Part shown: positions 17,239 to 24,816 of the stretch, piece after piece
Numbering within the stretch: the first letter of the stretch is position 1
How the letters are laid out: each line of letters begins with the position of its first letter
Origin: an uncultured Lacinutrix sp.
GTDB taxonomy: Bacteria > Bacteroidota > Bacteroidia > Flavobacteriales > Flavobacteriaceae
NCBI RefSeq assembly: GCF_947500325.1
Contig: NZ_CANMRQ010000006.1
Coordinates: forward strand, 1-64,000
Length of the DNA: 64,000 nt
Direction of reading: 5' to 3'
The notes under the pieces: generated by a model
Databases searched by the model: none
The model's input: the letters and a program-made list of their open reading frames with translations, nothing else
What the model was told of the DNA's origin: nothing
Made by a program: the position numbers and the translations under genes

Positions 17239-18228
17239 TTATTTTTCTGTTTGCTTTTGAATCCAATCCATTAATTCATCTTTGTTTATTGTATTCCAAG
17301 TTGTTTGTGTATTCTTTTTTTCTAATGAACTATCTTCAGGTTGAAAAACAATTAGTTCTGTGTTTTCATTTCCTGCAAGTTCTAATTCAGCTAAAAACCC
17401 AACTATATCTATTGAGTTATTTTCGTACAATGTCTTGAGGTAGTTTGTTAACCTATATTTTATTGCGGGTTCTATATAAGCTCTTACAGCATAGTTTTTA
17501 TAAATTTTAATATTTCTATTCTTTTCATCATAGTAGCTATACGGTGAGAAGTTGTGATAATTATCTGGTTTAGTTTTGGGTGTGCCTTTTAAATACGTTT
17601 CTAACATAAAATTTATAAATTTTGCTTCCCATAGGTTATTTCGGTTGATTCTTATTTCACGTTTATGTTGATACCATTTTCTTGTCCAGTCTAATGTAAA
17701 ATTACATATAACAATGCCTTCTATATTAAGTTGAAACTCATAATTACCCGCTTTCATAAATTTAATATATCTCATCGCTCTATGCCCTACTAAACTTGCT
17801 CCTAAAAAGAAAATATTTTTATTTGGCAAATTGTATTTAGTAAAGGCTTCGTGAATTAGTTTGTGTGTAGAAAGTATAGAGGTTTTAGAAAAGTAAAAAT
17901 CAAAAGGGATTTCGGTAGAAACGGACAATACAGCAAAGCCTTTTTTAGAAGCTTGATTATAAATTTGCTTTGCACTTTTATTTCTTTTGTCATAGCCTGA
18001 ATCCTCAAGAAAGATAAGTACACCTTTAACTATTTTATCTTTTGGAATCATTAATGTATAACCACTTCTTATAAATGGCAAAAAGTCATTTTCTCCTGTT
18101 CCTATTCTTAAACTGTCATTTTTTAACTGCCTGTAATTTGTTTCAAGCTTTTGTGAATAAGATTTGTTACCGAAAAAAGTAAATAAAGTAAGTATAAAGA
18201 AAAACTTAAAAGTTTTATTATTATTCAT
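17239..18228 (-). CDS. Exported alpha/beta-hydrolase-like protein
   Basis: Protein of 329 residues with a signal peptide (about 1-25, ending NKSYSQ). After a beta-strand-rich start, VLIFLEDSGYD and FAVLSVSTE look like successive strands of an alpha/beta hydrolase, and FFLGASLVGHRAM near 142 looks like a nucleophile elbow (GxSxxG). A candidate acid and histidine are not obvious, so it may be an inactive or divergent member. I cannot name a substrate. It belongs to the minus-strand accessory stretch and is preceded by a repeat element (18229-18360). Its codon and amino-acid use (many Lys, Asn, Tyr) do not differ obviously from neighbours. Confidence 0.6.
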   Translation of the reverse strand: MNNNKTFKFFFILTLFTFFGNKSYSQKLETNYRQLKNDSLRIGTGENDFLPFIRSGYTLMIPKDKIVKGVLIFLEDSGYDKRNKSAKQIYNQASKKGFAVLSVSTEIPFDFYFSKTSILSTHKLIHEAFTKYNLPNKNIFFLGASLVGHRAMRYIKFMKAGNYEFQLNIEGIVICNFTLDWTRKWYQHKREIRINRNNLWEAKFINFMLETYLKGTPKTKPDNYHNFSPYSYYDEKNRNIKIYKNYAVRAYIEPAIKYRLTNYLKTLYENNSIDIVGFLAELELAGNENTELIVFQPEDSSLEKKNTQTTWNTINKDELMDWIQKQTEK

Positions 18229-18360
18229 TTGTATAAATTATGTACACTATTTTAGGTGTGATTAGTTCTGATTTTCTATTATGTACTTACTCATAATTAT
18301 TTATTTTCTTTTATCTTTCTATATATAAAGCTAAATTTAAAATTTGGAGCTGTTGTTACC
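18229..18360. repeat. Cassette-boundary-like repeat
   Basis: The segment GTGTGATTAGTT (18255-18266) matches GTATGGTTAGTT of the 24.1-kb copy at 10 of 12 positions, and the other end carries GCTGTTGTTACCC, in which TTA is the stop codon of the gene ending at 18356. This layout, a gene stop inside the repeat end, recurs at 22.89 kb. Confidence 0.4.
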
Positions 18361-18703
18361 CAACGTTTTTTATTCCAATTCTGTTTTCAATCCAATCGTG
18401 GAAATATATTACTAATCCTATTATGAGATGAAAACCAATTAATATTTGTCCAAGTAATTCTGCTGAACCTCTAGAATTCATTCCAAATAATCCTATTACA
18501 ATATGATAAGCCATCAATAAGAAAAGTCCAACATTAGATTTACTATTCAAAACCCATAATATTAATATCATCTGGACTATTAATCGACCAATTTGAGTTG
18601 GAAGCCTTTCTCCTCCAATTTTATTGTAAACTAAAACCATTAAAATAATTTCAACAACTACGGTGAGAATTATAGCTAATATTAAAACAGGTCTATCCTT
18701 CAT
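18356..18703 (-). CDS. Small multi-pass membrane protein
   Basis: Protein of 115 residues with three or four hydrophobic helices (about 5-25, 38-52, 58-75, 83-103) and a short charged C-terminus. No family is recognised. It overlaps the upstream gene by four bases (ATGA at 18700-18703), so the two are translationally coupled and probably work together, for example as a membrane protein and its soluble partner. The pair forms a single unit between two repeat elements. Its stop codon sits at the edge of the repeat at 18229-18360. Confidence 0.6.
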   Translation of the reverse strand: MKDRPVLILAIILTVVVEIILMVLVYNKIGGERLPTQIGRLIVQMILILWVLNSKSNVGLFLLMAYHIVIGLFGMNSRGSAELLGQILIGFHLIIGLVIYFHDWIENRIGIKNVG

Positions 18704-19254
18704 CTACTTTTTTTATATAATTTCTGTCTATGTTTATATTTCCGCATTCTGTATCTTAAATTACCTAAAAATTTATTCAATTCGTGTCTAATTCCACCAA
18801 GTTCCCAATTCACATCAAATTTTTTCTCTGGTTCGTTTGAGTTTATTGATTTAGTTACATAAAAAGGTCGAGCAACTTTACAATGTAGCATAGGCTCGTT
18901 ATCTATTATTGTTGGATAAAAATCTGCTGTATGTGAGGTTTTTAAAAAGTATCTAATTTCGATTATAGTTTTATTTGGTAATGCCCTGTATATGTATAAA
19001 TTTATATCATAAAGATTTTCATATATAATAGTCAATTCAGTTACAATTTCGCTCAACGATTTGGGTGATTTTTTGCCATTAACTTGTTTCCGAATTTTAG
19101 CACGTTCAAAATAATTCTTCCCAACAGTTTCATCAATTTCGGACATTATATATTCACAATTTCTCGATATTTTATTCCAACAAATATCAGTTGCCATATT
19201 AATAAGACTTGATGTAGCCTCTGAAATTTTATTTTCGAGTTCTGCTTTTTTCAT
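18700..19254 (-). CDS. Hypothetical soluble protein coupled to the downstream membrane protein
   Basis: Protein of 184 residues without signal peptide or membrane span. It is helical and basic at the C-terminus (RMRKYKHRQKLYKK), with a central block IIEIRYFLKTSHTADFYPT and a later C/H-containing MLHCKVARPF. I recognise no family. The four-base overlap with the membrane gene downstream is the main functional clue. It follows repeat element 19258-19355 and is part of the minus-strand accessory stretch. Confidence 0.55.
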   Translation of the reverse strand: MKKAELENKISEATSSLINMATDICWNKISRNCEYIMSEIDETVGKNYFERAKIRKQVNGKKSPKSLSEIVTELTIIYENLYDINLYIYRALPNKTIIEIRYFLKTSHTADFYPTIIDNEPMLHCKVARPFYVTKSINSNEPEKKFDVNWELGGIRHELNKFLGNLRYRMRKYKHRQKLYKKSR

Positions 19255-19257
19255 AAT

Positions 19258-19355
19258 ACTTGGTAACTCACTTATGTATGATTAGATAAGGGAAATAAGT
19301 TTCGTTTTAATCAAATAAGCAAACTTTTAAATTGATATAAAAAACTATGCAACAA
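19258..19355. repeat. Cassette-boundary-like repeat
   Basis: Bases 19275-19299 match 24114-24138 at 21 of 25 positions in the same orientation, including TGTATG and GGGAAAT. It lies between the start of the gene at 19254 and the stop of the S9 peptidase gene at 19356; the far end has TGCAACAATTAA. Confidence 0.5.
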
Positions 19356-21833
19356 TTAATGCTTCTCAATTTTAACATTGACTTCACGGTTTTTAACATA
19401 CTTATCAAACCAATTTATTTGCTCCCATAAAACATGCTCTATGGATTCTTTTGCTCTGTAACCGTGATCTTCAAATGGTAACAATACTAATCTTGCTGTA
19501 CCACCAGAACCTCTTACTGCTTCATAAAATACTTCAGATTGAAAAGTTAAAGTCCCTGGATTAGAATCATCATCTCCATGAATAATTAAAATAGGTTCAT
19601 TGACTTTATCTGCAAAAAAAGTTGGGGAACAATCAATATATGATTTGGTAGCTTCAAAAAGTGAACGACGTTCACCTTGAAATCCAAATGGCTGATTTGT
19701 TTTATTGTAAGAACCACTTCTAGCAATACCAGCGCAGAACAAATCTGTATGCGCAAGTAGATTGGCAACCATCAAACCTCCATGACTATGGCCAATAACA
19801 CCAATTCTGTCTGGATCTGCGACACCTATCTCTATTGCTTTAGCAACTGCTGCTTCTGCATCCGCTACTAACTGCGGTACAAACGAATCATATACTGTTT
19901 CAGGATCACCTATCATTGGCATAGCTGTATTATCTAGTACTGCATAGCCTCGCATTAAAAAGTATTTGTGAGATGGTCCATATATACGCATAAATCGATT
20001 GGATGAGCCTCTTACTTGGCCAGCAGTCTTAGCGCCACCATACTCTAATGGATAAGCATATACAACAGTTGGTACTTTAGTTCCTTTCTTATAACCCGGA
20101 GGTAAAAGGAGTTGAAAACTTAACTCCACACCATCGTTTCTTTTATATCTGATAATTTTATTTTCTATCTGACGTAACTCTGGACTTGGATCTTTAAATT
20201 TTGTAATAGGAGATTTTGTAATAGCTCTGGTTGCTTCACCTGATTTGGCTGAAATTGAATTTCCGAATTTTGCCAAATAAAAATTAGGAACGACTGAAGA
20301 TGATTCCGAACTCATAATGAAGCTGTTTGGCTCTTTACCGAAATCTACAAAATATTCATATTTATCTTTTTCGCAACGAAATATTCGTTCTACATCTCCA
20401 TTCACAATATTACGTTTATCAACAAAAGGGCGATCTCCTTCTTTAGTTCCACCGCTTCCACGGAAATATATAGAACCGTCTTCTACTTTAAATACATATT
20501 TTCCATTACTTAATTGTGTAAAAATTGGATACCCTGGATCGTTATAACGATCGTTTTCATCCAAATCAAACCATTGTTTAGATGTGCCTTTATTAACATC
20601 CAATAGCCAGACATAACGCCATCTTTTTATGCGTTCTCTTTGATATACCATCAACATACCTTCAGATTGTCCCCACATGGTTGATTGAATTCTATGTTGT
20701 GCTTTAAAAACTTCTTCTGGTTTACCTTTAAATGGAGCTTCCCAACGCATTAGGCGGTCTCTAAACTCTACTTTGGCAACTGGATTACCTCCATCCAAAG
20801 CTTCCCTCCAAAATAAAGTATGCGGAGCAGTTGGCTGCCAGTTTATGGACCTAGGCCCAGTTATAACACCATGTATAGGCACTTCATTTGCAACAGAATG
20901 ATTGACAATTGTTTTTAATACATTTCCTTTTAAGTCCCATACTTCTGCATCATTAGCAAAACGCCACCAAGCCACTTCATGAGACCATGGTTTTTTTAAT
21001 CGCTCTACCAAAAGATAATTTCCATCAGGAGAAGCACCTGCCCAAATATATGAAGCTGCTGGTCCAACCACTTCAGATTGTTTCGTTTTAGTATCATAAA
21101 TGACCAATTCACAATTTGTATAGTAACTAAATAAATCATCATCATATGCCGTTTCCAACAAGTTTCTTGATTCGTAAGTTGATCTCGCTATGGCGCCTGC
21201 ATCTTCCTTAATCTTAGGCCCATTGGGTATTGATGGTTTTTTTGGAACAGCGCCTCGGTCTGCAATTCTTCGAACTAACAGTTTTTCTTGATTTGGTAAC
21301 CATTTTACTGCAGCATCCATAAGTGGATTAAGCACCATGTTTGGAACTTTTTCAACATGTCCACTTATATCTCCCATCCACAATTCTATTCGATCCTCAA
21401 ATCCTACAGCCAAAGCAAATCGTTTACCATCTGCGGCCCAAAAGGTTGAGATAATTTCGGATTCTACTGGGGTATTAAGCTTAACTGTTTTACCATCTTT
21501 TACTGTAAGTATTCTAGGAGAAGTACCACCATGCCTTCCATGATAATAATTATTTTTTGGATTGATACGTGTTCCTGCTAGTTTTAACATAGGTGCTGCT
21601 AACTCCGACAAAGTTGGGTAAACAATAGGATCTGTTAATAGCATATGTGTTTTTGATGGAGATATAGATGTTCTTGGTAATTGTGGAGCATGTAGAATTT
21701 TAAGAATATCTTCTTTAGGAGATTGCCAGGCATTTGTATTATCATCAATACTTTTGTTCTGGGCTATTGTTTCTTGATTGCATAATAAGCAAGTAAAACT
21801 TAGTAGCATAAATACTAAAAATGATTTTTTCAT
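19356..21833 (-). CDS. Secreted S9-family (prolyl oligopeptidase superfamily) serine peptidase
   Basis: Exported peptidase of 825 residues. The signal peptide (1-25) is cysteine-rich (LLSFTCLLCNQETIAQ) but has no clear lipobox. The first 550 residues are a beta-propeller region; the C-terminal hydrolase domain has the nucleophile in GVIGHSHGGLM near 682, the acid in IHGDDDSNPG near 754 and the histidine in FEDHGYR near 790. These resemble the S9D glutamyl-endopeptidase-like group more than DPP4 or PtrB. It would digest peptides in the periplasm or outside. It lies inside the accessory stretch, flanked by repeat elements, but is much larger than its neighbours. Confidence 0.88.
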   Translation of the reverse strand: MKKSFLVFMLLSFTCLLCNQETIAQNKSIDDNTNAWQSPKEDILKILHAPQLPRTSISPSKTHMLLTDPIVYPTLSELAAPMLKLAGTRINPKNNYYHGRHGGTSPRILTVKDGKTVKLNTPVESEIISTFWAADGKRFALAVGFEDRIELWMGDISGHVEKVPNMVLNPLMDAAVKWLPNQEKLLVRRIADRGAVPKKPSIPNGPKIKEDAGAIARSTYESRNLLETAYDDDLFSYYTNCELVIYDTKTKQSEVVGPAASYIWAGASPDGNYLLVERLKKPWSHEVAWWRFANDAEVWDLKGNVLKTIVNHSVANEVPIHGVITGPRSINWQPTAPHTLFWREALDGGNPVAKVEFRDRLMRWEAPFKGKPEEVFKAQHRIQSTMWGQSEGMLMVYQRERIKRWRYVWLLDVNKGTSKQWFDLDENDRYNDPGYPIFTQLSNGKYVFKVEDGSIYFRGSGGTKEGDRPFVDKRNIVNGDVERIFRCEKDKYEYFVDFGKEPNSFIMSSESSSVVPNFYLAKFGNSISAKSGEATRAITKSPITKFKDPSPELRQIENKIIRYKRNDGVELSFQLLLPPGYKKGTKVPTVVYAYPLEYGGAKTAGQVRGSSNRFMRIYGPSHKYFLMRGYAVLDNTAMPMIGDPETVYDSFVPQLVADAEAAVAKAIEIGVADPDRIGVIGHSHGGLMVANLLAHTDLFCAGIARSGSYNKTNQPFGFQGERRSLFEATKSYIDCSPTFFADKVNEPILIIHGDDDSNPGTLTFQSEVFYEAVRGSGGTARLVLLPFEDHGYRAKESIEHVLWEQINWFDKYVKNREVNVKIEKH

Positions 21834-22035
21834 GATAAAGATGTTTTTTGTTGTTTTGATTGAAGAAATATGAAATTATTATTTTTACTTAATATTTTTT
21901 ATTTATTACTTATTGTATTTACTATATAGTGTCTTAACGTAGTAATATGTTACCTTATTTTATGAATTAACATCCCAAGTTGATTTAAAATTATAACAAA
22001 ATATACTTCTTATTAATTCAACTCAACTTTCCTAA
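21834..22035. other. Gene-free stretch before the S9 peptidase gene
   Basis: AT-rich leader of the S9 gene, with no open frame of note and no clear TAnnTTTG promoter on the minus strand. Together with the repeat at 22036-22300 it makes a gap of about 470 bases. Confidence 0.5.
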
Positions 22036-22300
22036 TAAAATGGTTGTATATGTTGTCCTTTTGTATTTTAGCAACTAATTTAGTAAATATTCTTTTTCAA
22101 TAATAATGGCTAATATCAAACAATCTCTTTTAGATTTATAATTGAAAATATTTATATGATACTTGGCTCAATAGTTTTACAAACTATCCATTCTACATAG
22201 GTAGAATAAAAGAAGTGCTACTTCTTGAATTTCACCTTTTGAATTTCCATTTAGGAAATTCCACCGCTATTAATTATTGGTGTTGTTATACTTGGTTTTT
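22036..22300. repeat. Cassette-boundary-like repeat (long copy)
   Basis: From TTGTATATG in the first bases the segment of 46 bases matches the copy at 23.48 kb at 38 of 46 positions without gaps, including TTTAGCAAC/TTCAGCAAC and AATTTAG. The other end, next to the stop of the VOC gene, has GGTGTTGTTATAC. The interior (AGGAAATTCC, AGAAGTGCTACTTCT) contains small palindromes. Confidence 0.5.
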
Positions 22301-22304
22301 TTAT

Positions 22305-22730
22305 TTATTGTTTAAGATAGTTTACCATCCATTGCACTCCGAATTTATCTGTAAATGTCCCAAAGTATGCGCCCCAAAATGTATCCTCTAGCGGCGATGT
22401 TACCGTTCCTCCAGACGAAAGTCCATTAAATAATTTAATAGCTTCTTCTTTACTGTCTGGACTAATAGAGATATAATAATTATTTCCAAATGTTAGCGAT
22501 TGTCCCATGGATTCAAGTGTATCTGTACCCATAAGAAAGTTTCCAGGTCCTATAAGTAAACCAACATGCATTATTTTTTGCTTGTCCTCTTTAGACATTA
22601 AATCATTATCTGGCATATCCCCATAACGTCTTATTCCTCCAACGAATTCCACACCAAATACTGATTTGTAAAAATTAAATGCTTTTTCTGTGTTACCCAT
22701 AAAGCTTAAATAAGTATTGATTGCTGCCAT
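22305..22730 (-). CDS. VOC-superfamily (PhnB/glyoxalase-like) protein
   Basis: Cytoplasmic protein of 141 residues with the paired beta-alpha-beta-beta-beta layout of the vicinal-oxygen-chelate superfamily: LSFMGNTEKAFNFYKSVFG at the start, MHVGLLIGPGNFLMGTD in the middle, and WGAYFGTFTDKFGVQWMVNY at the end, which is the PhnB/YjdN-type C-terminus. Family members include glyoxalases, antibiotic-binding proteins and many without known substrate; none can be chosen here. It is one of the genes bounded on both sides by the imperfect inverted repeats. Confidence 0.85.
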   Translation of the reverse strand: MAAINTYLSFMGNTEKAFNFYKSVFGVEFVGGIRRYGDMPDNDLMSKEDKQKIMHVGLLIGPGNFLMGTDTLESMGQSLTFGNNYYISISPDSKEEAIKLFNGLSSGGTVTSPLEDTFWGAYFGTFTDKFGVQWMVNYLKQ

Positions 22731-22782
22731 ATTTTATTTTTTTAGAAATTAATTACTCTTAATCCTTTTATTAATGAAGCAT

Positions 22783-22903
22783 AATGGTCTGGTAACCGTC
22801 AGTTACGGGTTAAATGCGTTAGTTTTCGGTTTAGCATAGACTTTAGCAATTGCGAGTGGACCAGACGTAGTCGAATCCACCGTAATTGCGGTTATAGATT
22901 GTT
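22783..22903. repeat. Cassette-boundary-like inverted repeat
   Basis: Arms 22793-22808 (TAACCGTCAGTTACGG) and 22880-22894 (CCGTAATTGCGGTTA) pair with one extra base and G-T-type mismatches. TTA at 22892-22894 is the stop codon of the next gene on the minus strand, so the gene ends inside the repeat. AGTTACGGG is shared with the 24.1-kb copy. Confidence 0.6.
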
Positions 22904-23461
22904 GAGTACAGTTATTTTTATTCGTTCAATATTTTCAAATGGTTCTTTTTCCTCAGCATATTCCAACAGGTCAAATGCGATTCCAGTTTTGCCTTTTTCA
23001 ATTTCCGTGTTTACAATTCGTTCTAATTTTTTTATTCCAATTGCGTCAACACCATAATAATCGATAAGTATAGAATTGTTTTTTACAAATAGAGCTTTTA
23101 TAATTAAAGCTTTTCGATTTATGAAACCTACCTTTTCGAACTTATGATTTAATTTAATTCCGATTTCATCTGCAATTCTTATTGCGTTTTGTTTATCAAT
23201 TTTCTTTTTCTTAATCAAATACCTCTCAACCGTAAGAGGAAATAATTTTTCCAAAATAGAATTTTGAGAGTAATTTTTCGCCCAAGGTAAATTCGTGTTC
23301 TTGTTTTGAAAATGTTTTATTAATTCAATTGTTAAGTCAAATCCAATAATTCTCACACTCGGAATATAAAGTCGGATTAGTTTTCCGCTTTTTAATTCAA
23401 ATTCTGGTATAGAAATTCCGTTTAACTCAAACTCTTTGTTATGGAAAGTGCTGTTTATCAT
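22892..23461 (-). CDS. Hypothetical protein of the repeat-bounded accessory stretch
   Basis: Soluble protein of 189 residues from the ATG at 23461 (MINSTFHNKEFELNGISIPE). An in-frame ATG at 23557 would add 32 residues, but that DNA is the repeat element at 23466-23606, so the shorter start is preferred. The early block FELKSGKLIRLYIPSV resembles the first strands of ABC-type ATPases, yet no Walker A, signature or Walker B motif follows, so it is not an ATPase; it might be a degenerate relative. The C-terminal half (GIAFDLLEYAEEKEP, then a final beta strand) is not recognised. The stop codon lies within the downstream repeat. Confidence 0.6.
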   Translation of the reverse strand: MINSTFHNKEFELNGISIPEFELKSGKLIRLYIPSVRIIGFDLTIELIKHFQNKNTNLPWAKNYSQNSILEKLFPLTVERYLIKKKKIDKQNAIRIADEIGIKLNHKFEKVGFINRKALIIKALFVKNNSILIDYYGVDAIGIKKLERIVNTEIEKGKTGIAFDLLEYAEEKEPFENIERIKITVLNNL

Positions 23462-23465
23462 AATT

Positions 23466-23606
23466 GTAGGCAGCTTGTTTGTATATGATTTCGTTGCGTA
23501 TTTCAGCAACAAATTTAGCAAATACAAACCGAATAGAAAATCCGCGAGAATTTCCAAAATTAGGCAAGTAATAGCTATAAATCACACACTTTTTGGCAGT
23601 AGTTAT
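23466..23606. repeat. Cassette-boundary-like inverted repeat
   Basis: GTATATGATTT (23481-23491) pairs with AAATCACACAC (23579-23589); the only two mismatches are of the kind that still allow G-U pairing. GCAG at 23470-23473 and GGCAG near 23599 sit at opposite ends. The inner GTTGCGTATTTCAGCAAC forms a smaller hairpin. It lies between two minus-strand genes. Confidence 0.65.
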
Positions 23607-23623
23607 TGTTCCTTTTGTCTATT

Positions 23624-24091
23624 CTAATTTCGAATAGTGTTTTCAACATTTTTTTCGGTCATTTTTTGCATTTTGATTAATGTTCTTACTCCGTGAATCA
23701 TAATCATTGAAGCCTTTCCTGTTTCGATTATATATTTTAATTCAGTTCCATTTTCTAGCTCAACAAGTCCAAGTGTTAAAGAATCATTTTTATATCCTTT
23801 AAAATCTCCATATCCTTTGTCTTTCGCATTAATCAAATTTCCACAACTTTCAGTTCCATTCTCATTTGTTATTAATTTTTGAGTTGTCAAAATACTATAG
23901 TTTTCAGAATCAATTACTGTTGAACATATAATTAATTCGTTTTCAGTCAAGTCAAGATTTAGTCCAGAATAAGGAAAGTCCGAATTCAATTCATAAAATT
24001 TTGTCCATTTAAAATCATCATATGGTTTCATAGTACTTCTTTTAATAGAAGCTATTGAAATATTATGTTTTGATTTATCAGTCTTGTTCAT
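23624..24091 (-). CDS. Hypothetical protein of the repeat-bounded accessory stretch
   Basis: Soluble protein of 155 residues from the ATG at 24091. An in-frame TTG at 24106 lies in the repeat and is not preferred. The sequence is rich in short beta strands (LIICSTVID, YSILTTQKLIT, LTLGLVELENG, ASMIMIHGVRTLI) with no signal peptide, membrane segment or catalytic motif that I can identify. It stands as a single gene between repeats 23466-23606 and 24100-24185, with the same orientation as its neighbours, which is the only functional hint. Confidence 0.55.
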   Translation of the reverse strand: MNKTDKSKHNISIASIKRSTMKPYDDFKWTKFYELNSDFPYSGLNLDLTENELIICSTVIDSENYSILTTQKLITNENGTESCGNLINAKDKGYGDFKGYKNDSLTLGLVELENGTELKYIIETGKASMIMIHGVRTLIKMQKMTEKNVENTIRN

Positions 24092-24099
24092 TCTAATTA

Positions 24100-24185
24100 C
24101 TGCCAACGGTTTGTGTATGGTTAGTTACGGGAAATTAGTTAGAATTTTCCGACGTTGAATTAATTATACAGGTTGTTAGTAACAG
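24100..24185. repeat. Cassette-boundary-like inverted repeat
   Basis: TGTATGGTTAGTT (24114-24126) pairs with AATTAATTATACA (24158-24170) at 10 of 13 positions, with all three mismatches G-U compatible. The outer ends are GCCAACGG and GGTTGTTAGTAAC. It shares 21 of 24 bases with the copy at 24573-24596 and 21 of 25 with 19275-19299. Confidence 0.65.
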
Positions 24186-24204
24186 GCTTTTGATCATATT
24201 AAAT

Positions 24205-24537
24205 TTAATAAGGATATTCTTTTTTCCAGTCCAAGTATTTATTATAAATTAATATTTTCAATTCTTTTAATTCTGTATAATCTTTTCCCAAATTATTTAT
24301 TCCTGTAGACATCTCTTTTAACATCTCCATAGTCAGATGTTCATTCCAAATGAGATTGGTTCCGAATTTGTTAATTCCTTTAAGGTGTTTATTCGCGATA
24401 GCTTTTTTAAAATTAATCCAATCAGATTTTATAGTGTCCGAGTGTCTTTTTTTTCTAAGATTTATTCGATAATAGAAAACACTAACTATTCCAATGGTAA
24501 GAACAAATGTTGTAATAAGAATCATTCCATTATCCAT
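24205..24537 (-). CDS. Hypothetical membrane-anchored protein
   Basis: Protein of 110 residues with one N-terminal membrane helix (about 4-25, MILITTFVLTIGIVSVFYY) and a basic, helical cytoplasmic part (NLRKKRHSD then KSDWINFKKAIANK). No family is recognised. It is the first gene, on the minus strand, of the repeat-bounded stretch; partial repeat 24573-24596 lies upstream and a full repeat lies downstream. Confidence 0.55.
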   Translation of the reverse strand: MDNGMILITTFVLTIGIVSVFYYRINLRKKRHSDTIKSDWINFKKAIANKHLKGINKFGTNLIWNEHLTMEMLKEMSTGINNLGKDYTELKELKILIYNKYLDWKKEYPY

Positions 24538-24572
24538 AATATTAGTCTCTTAGTTTTTGCTTGTGTAGCTTG

Positions 24573-24596
24573 TTGCTAACGGTTTGCGTATGGTTA
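24573..24596. repeat. Partial cassette-boundary repeat
   Basis: 21 of 24 bases match 24100-24123 in the same orientation (GCTAACGGTTTGCGTATGG). No matching second arm is visible before fumC, so this is a half-copy marking the upstream edge of the accessory stretch. Confidence 0.5.
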
Positions 24597-24816
24597 CTAA
24601 GGTAACTATATATCTTAAATATATGTATACAGATATATAATTGCCAACTTATAATTTTAATGATAAAAAACATTTTTTATCAGGCATTAAACTAAATTAA
24701 AAAAACAACAATTAAATATTTATTAGTTTATAACTCTTAAAACTTATAAACATACTTACTAAAATAAAACCTTAAGTTTTTATAAATTTGCACACCTAAA
24801 ACAAACCAGAAACACA

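Noticed and set aside
17229-17438. Plus-strand frame opposite the alpha/beta-hydrolase-like gene.
   Set aside because: Lies within the antisense of a well-supported gene and has no domain or start signal.
22892-23461. Possible ABC ATPase based on the N-terminal strand pattern.
   Set aside because: No Walker A, Walker B or signature motif anywhere in the chain.
23462-23557. Upstream start adding 32 residues to the hypothetical gene at 22892.
   Set aside because: The extra region is boundary-repeat DNA shared with 22036-22090, where no gene is read.
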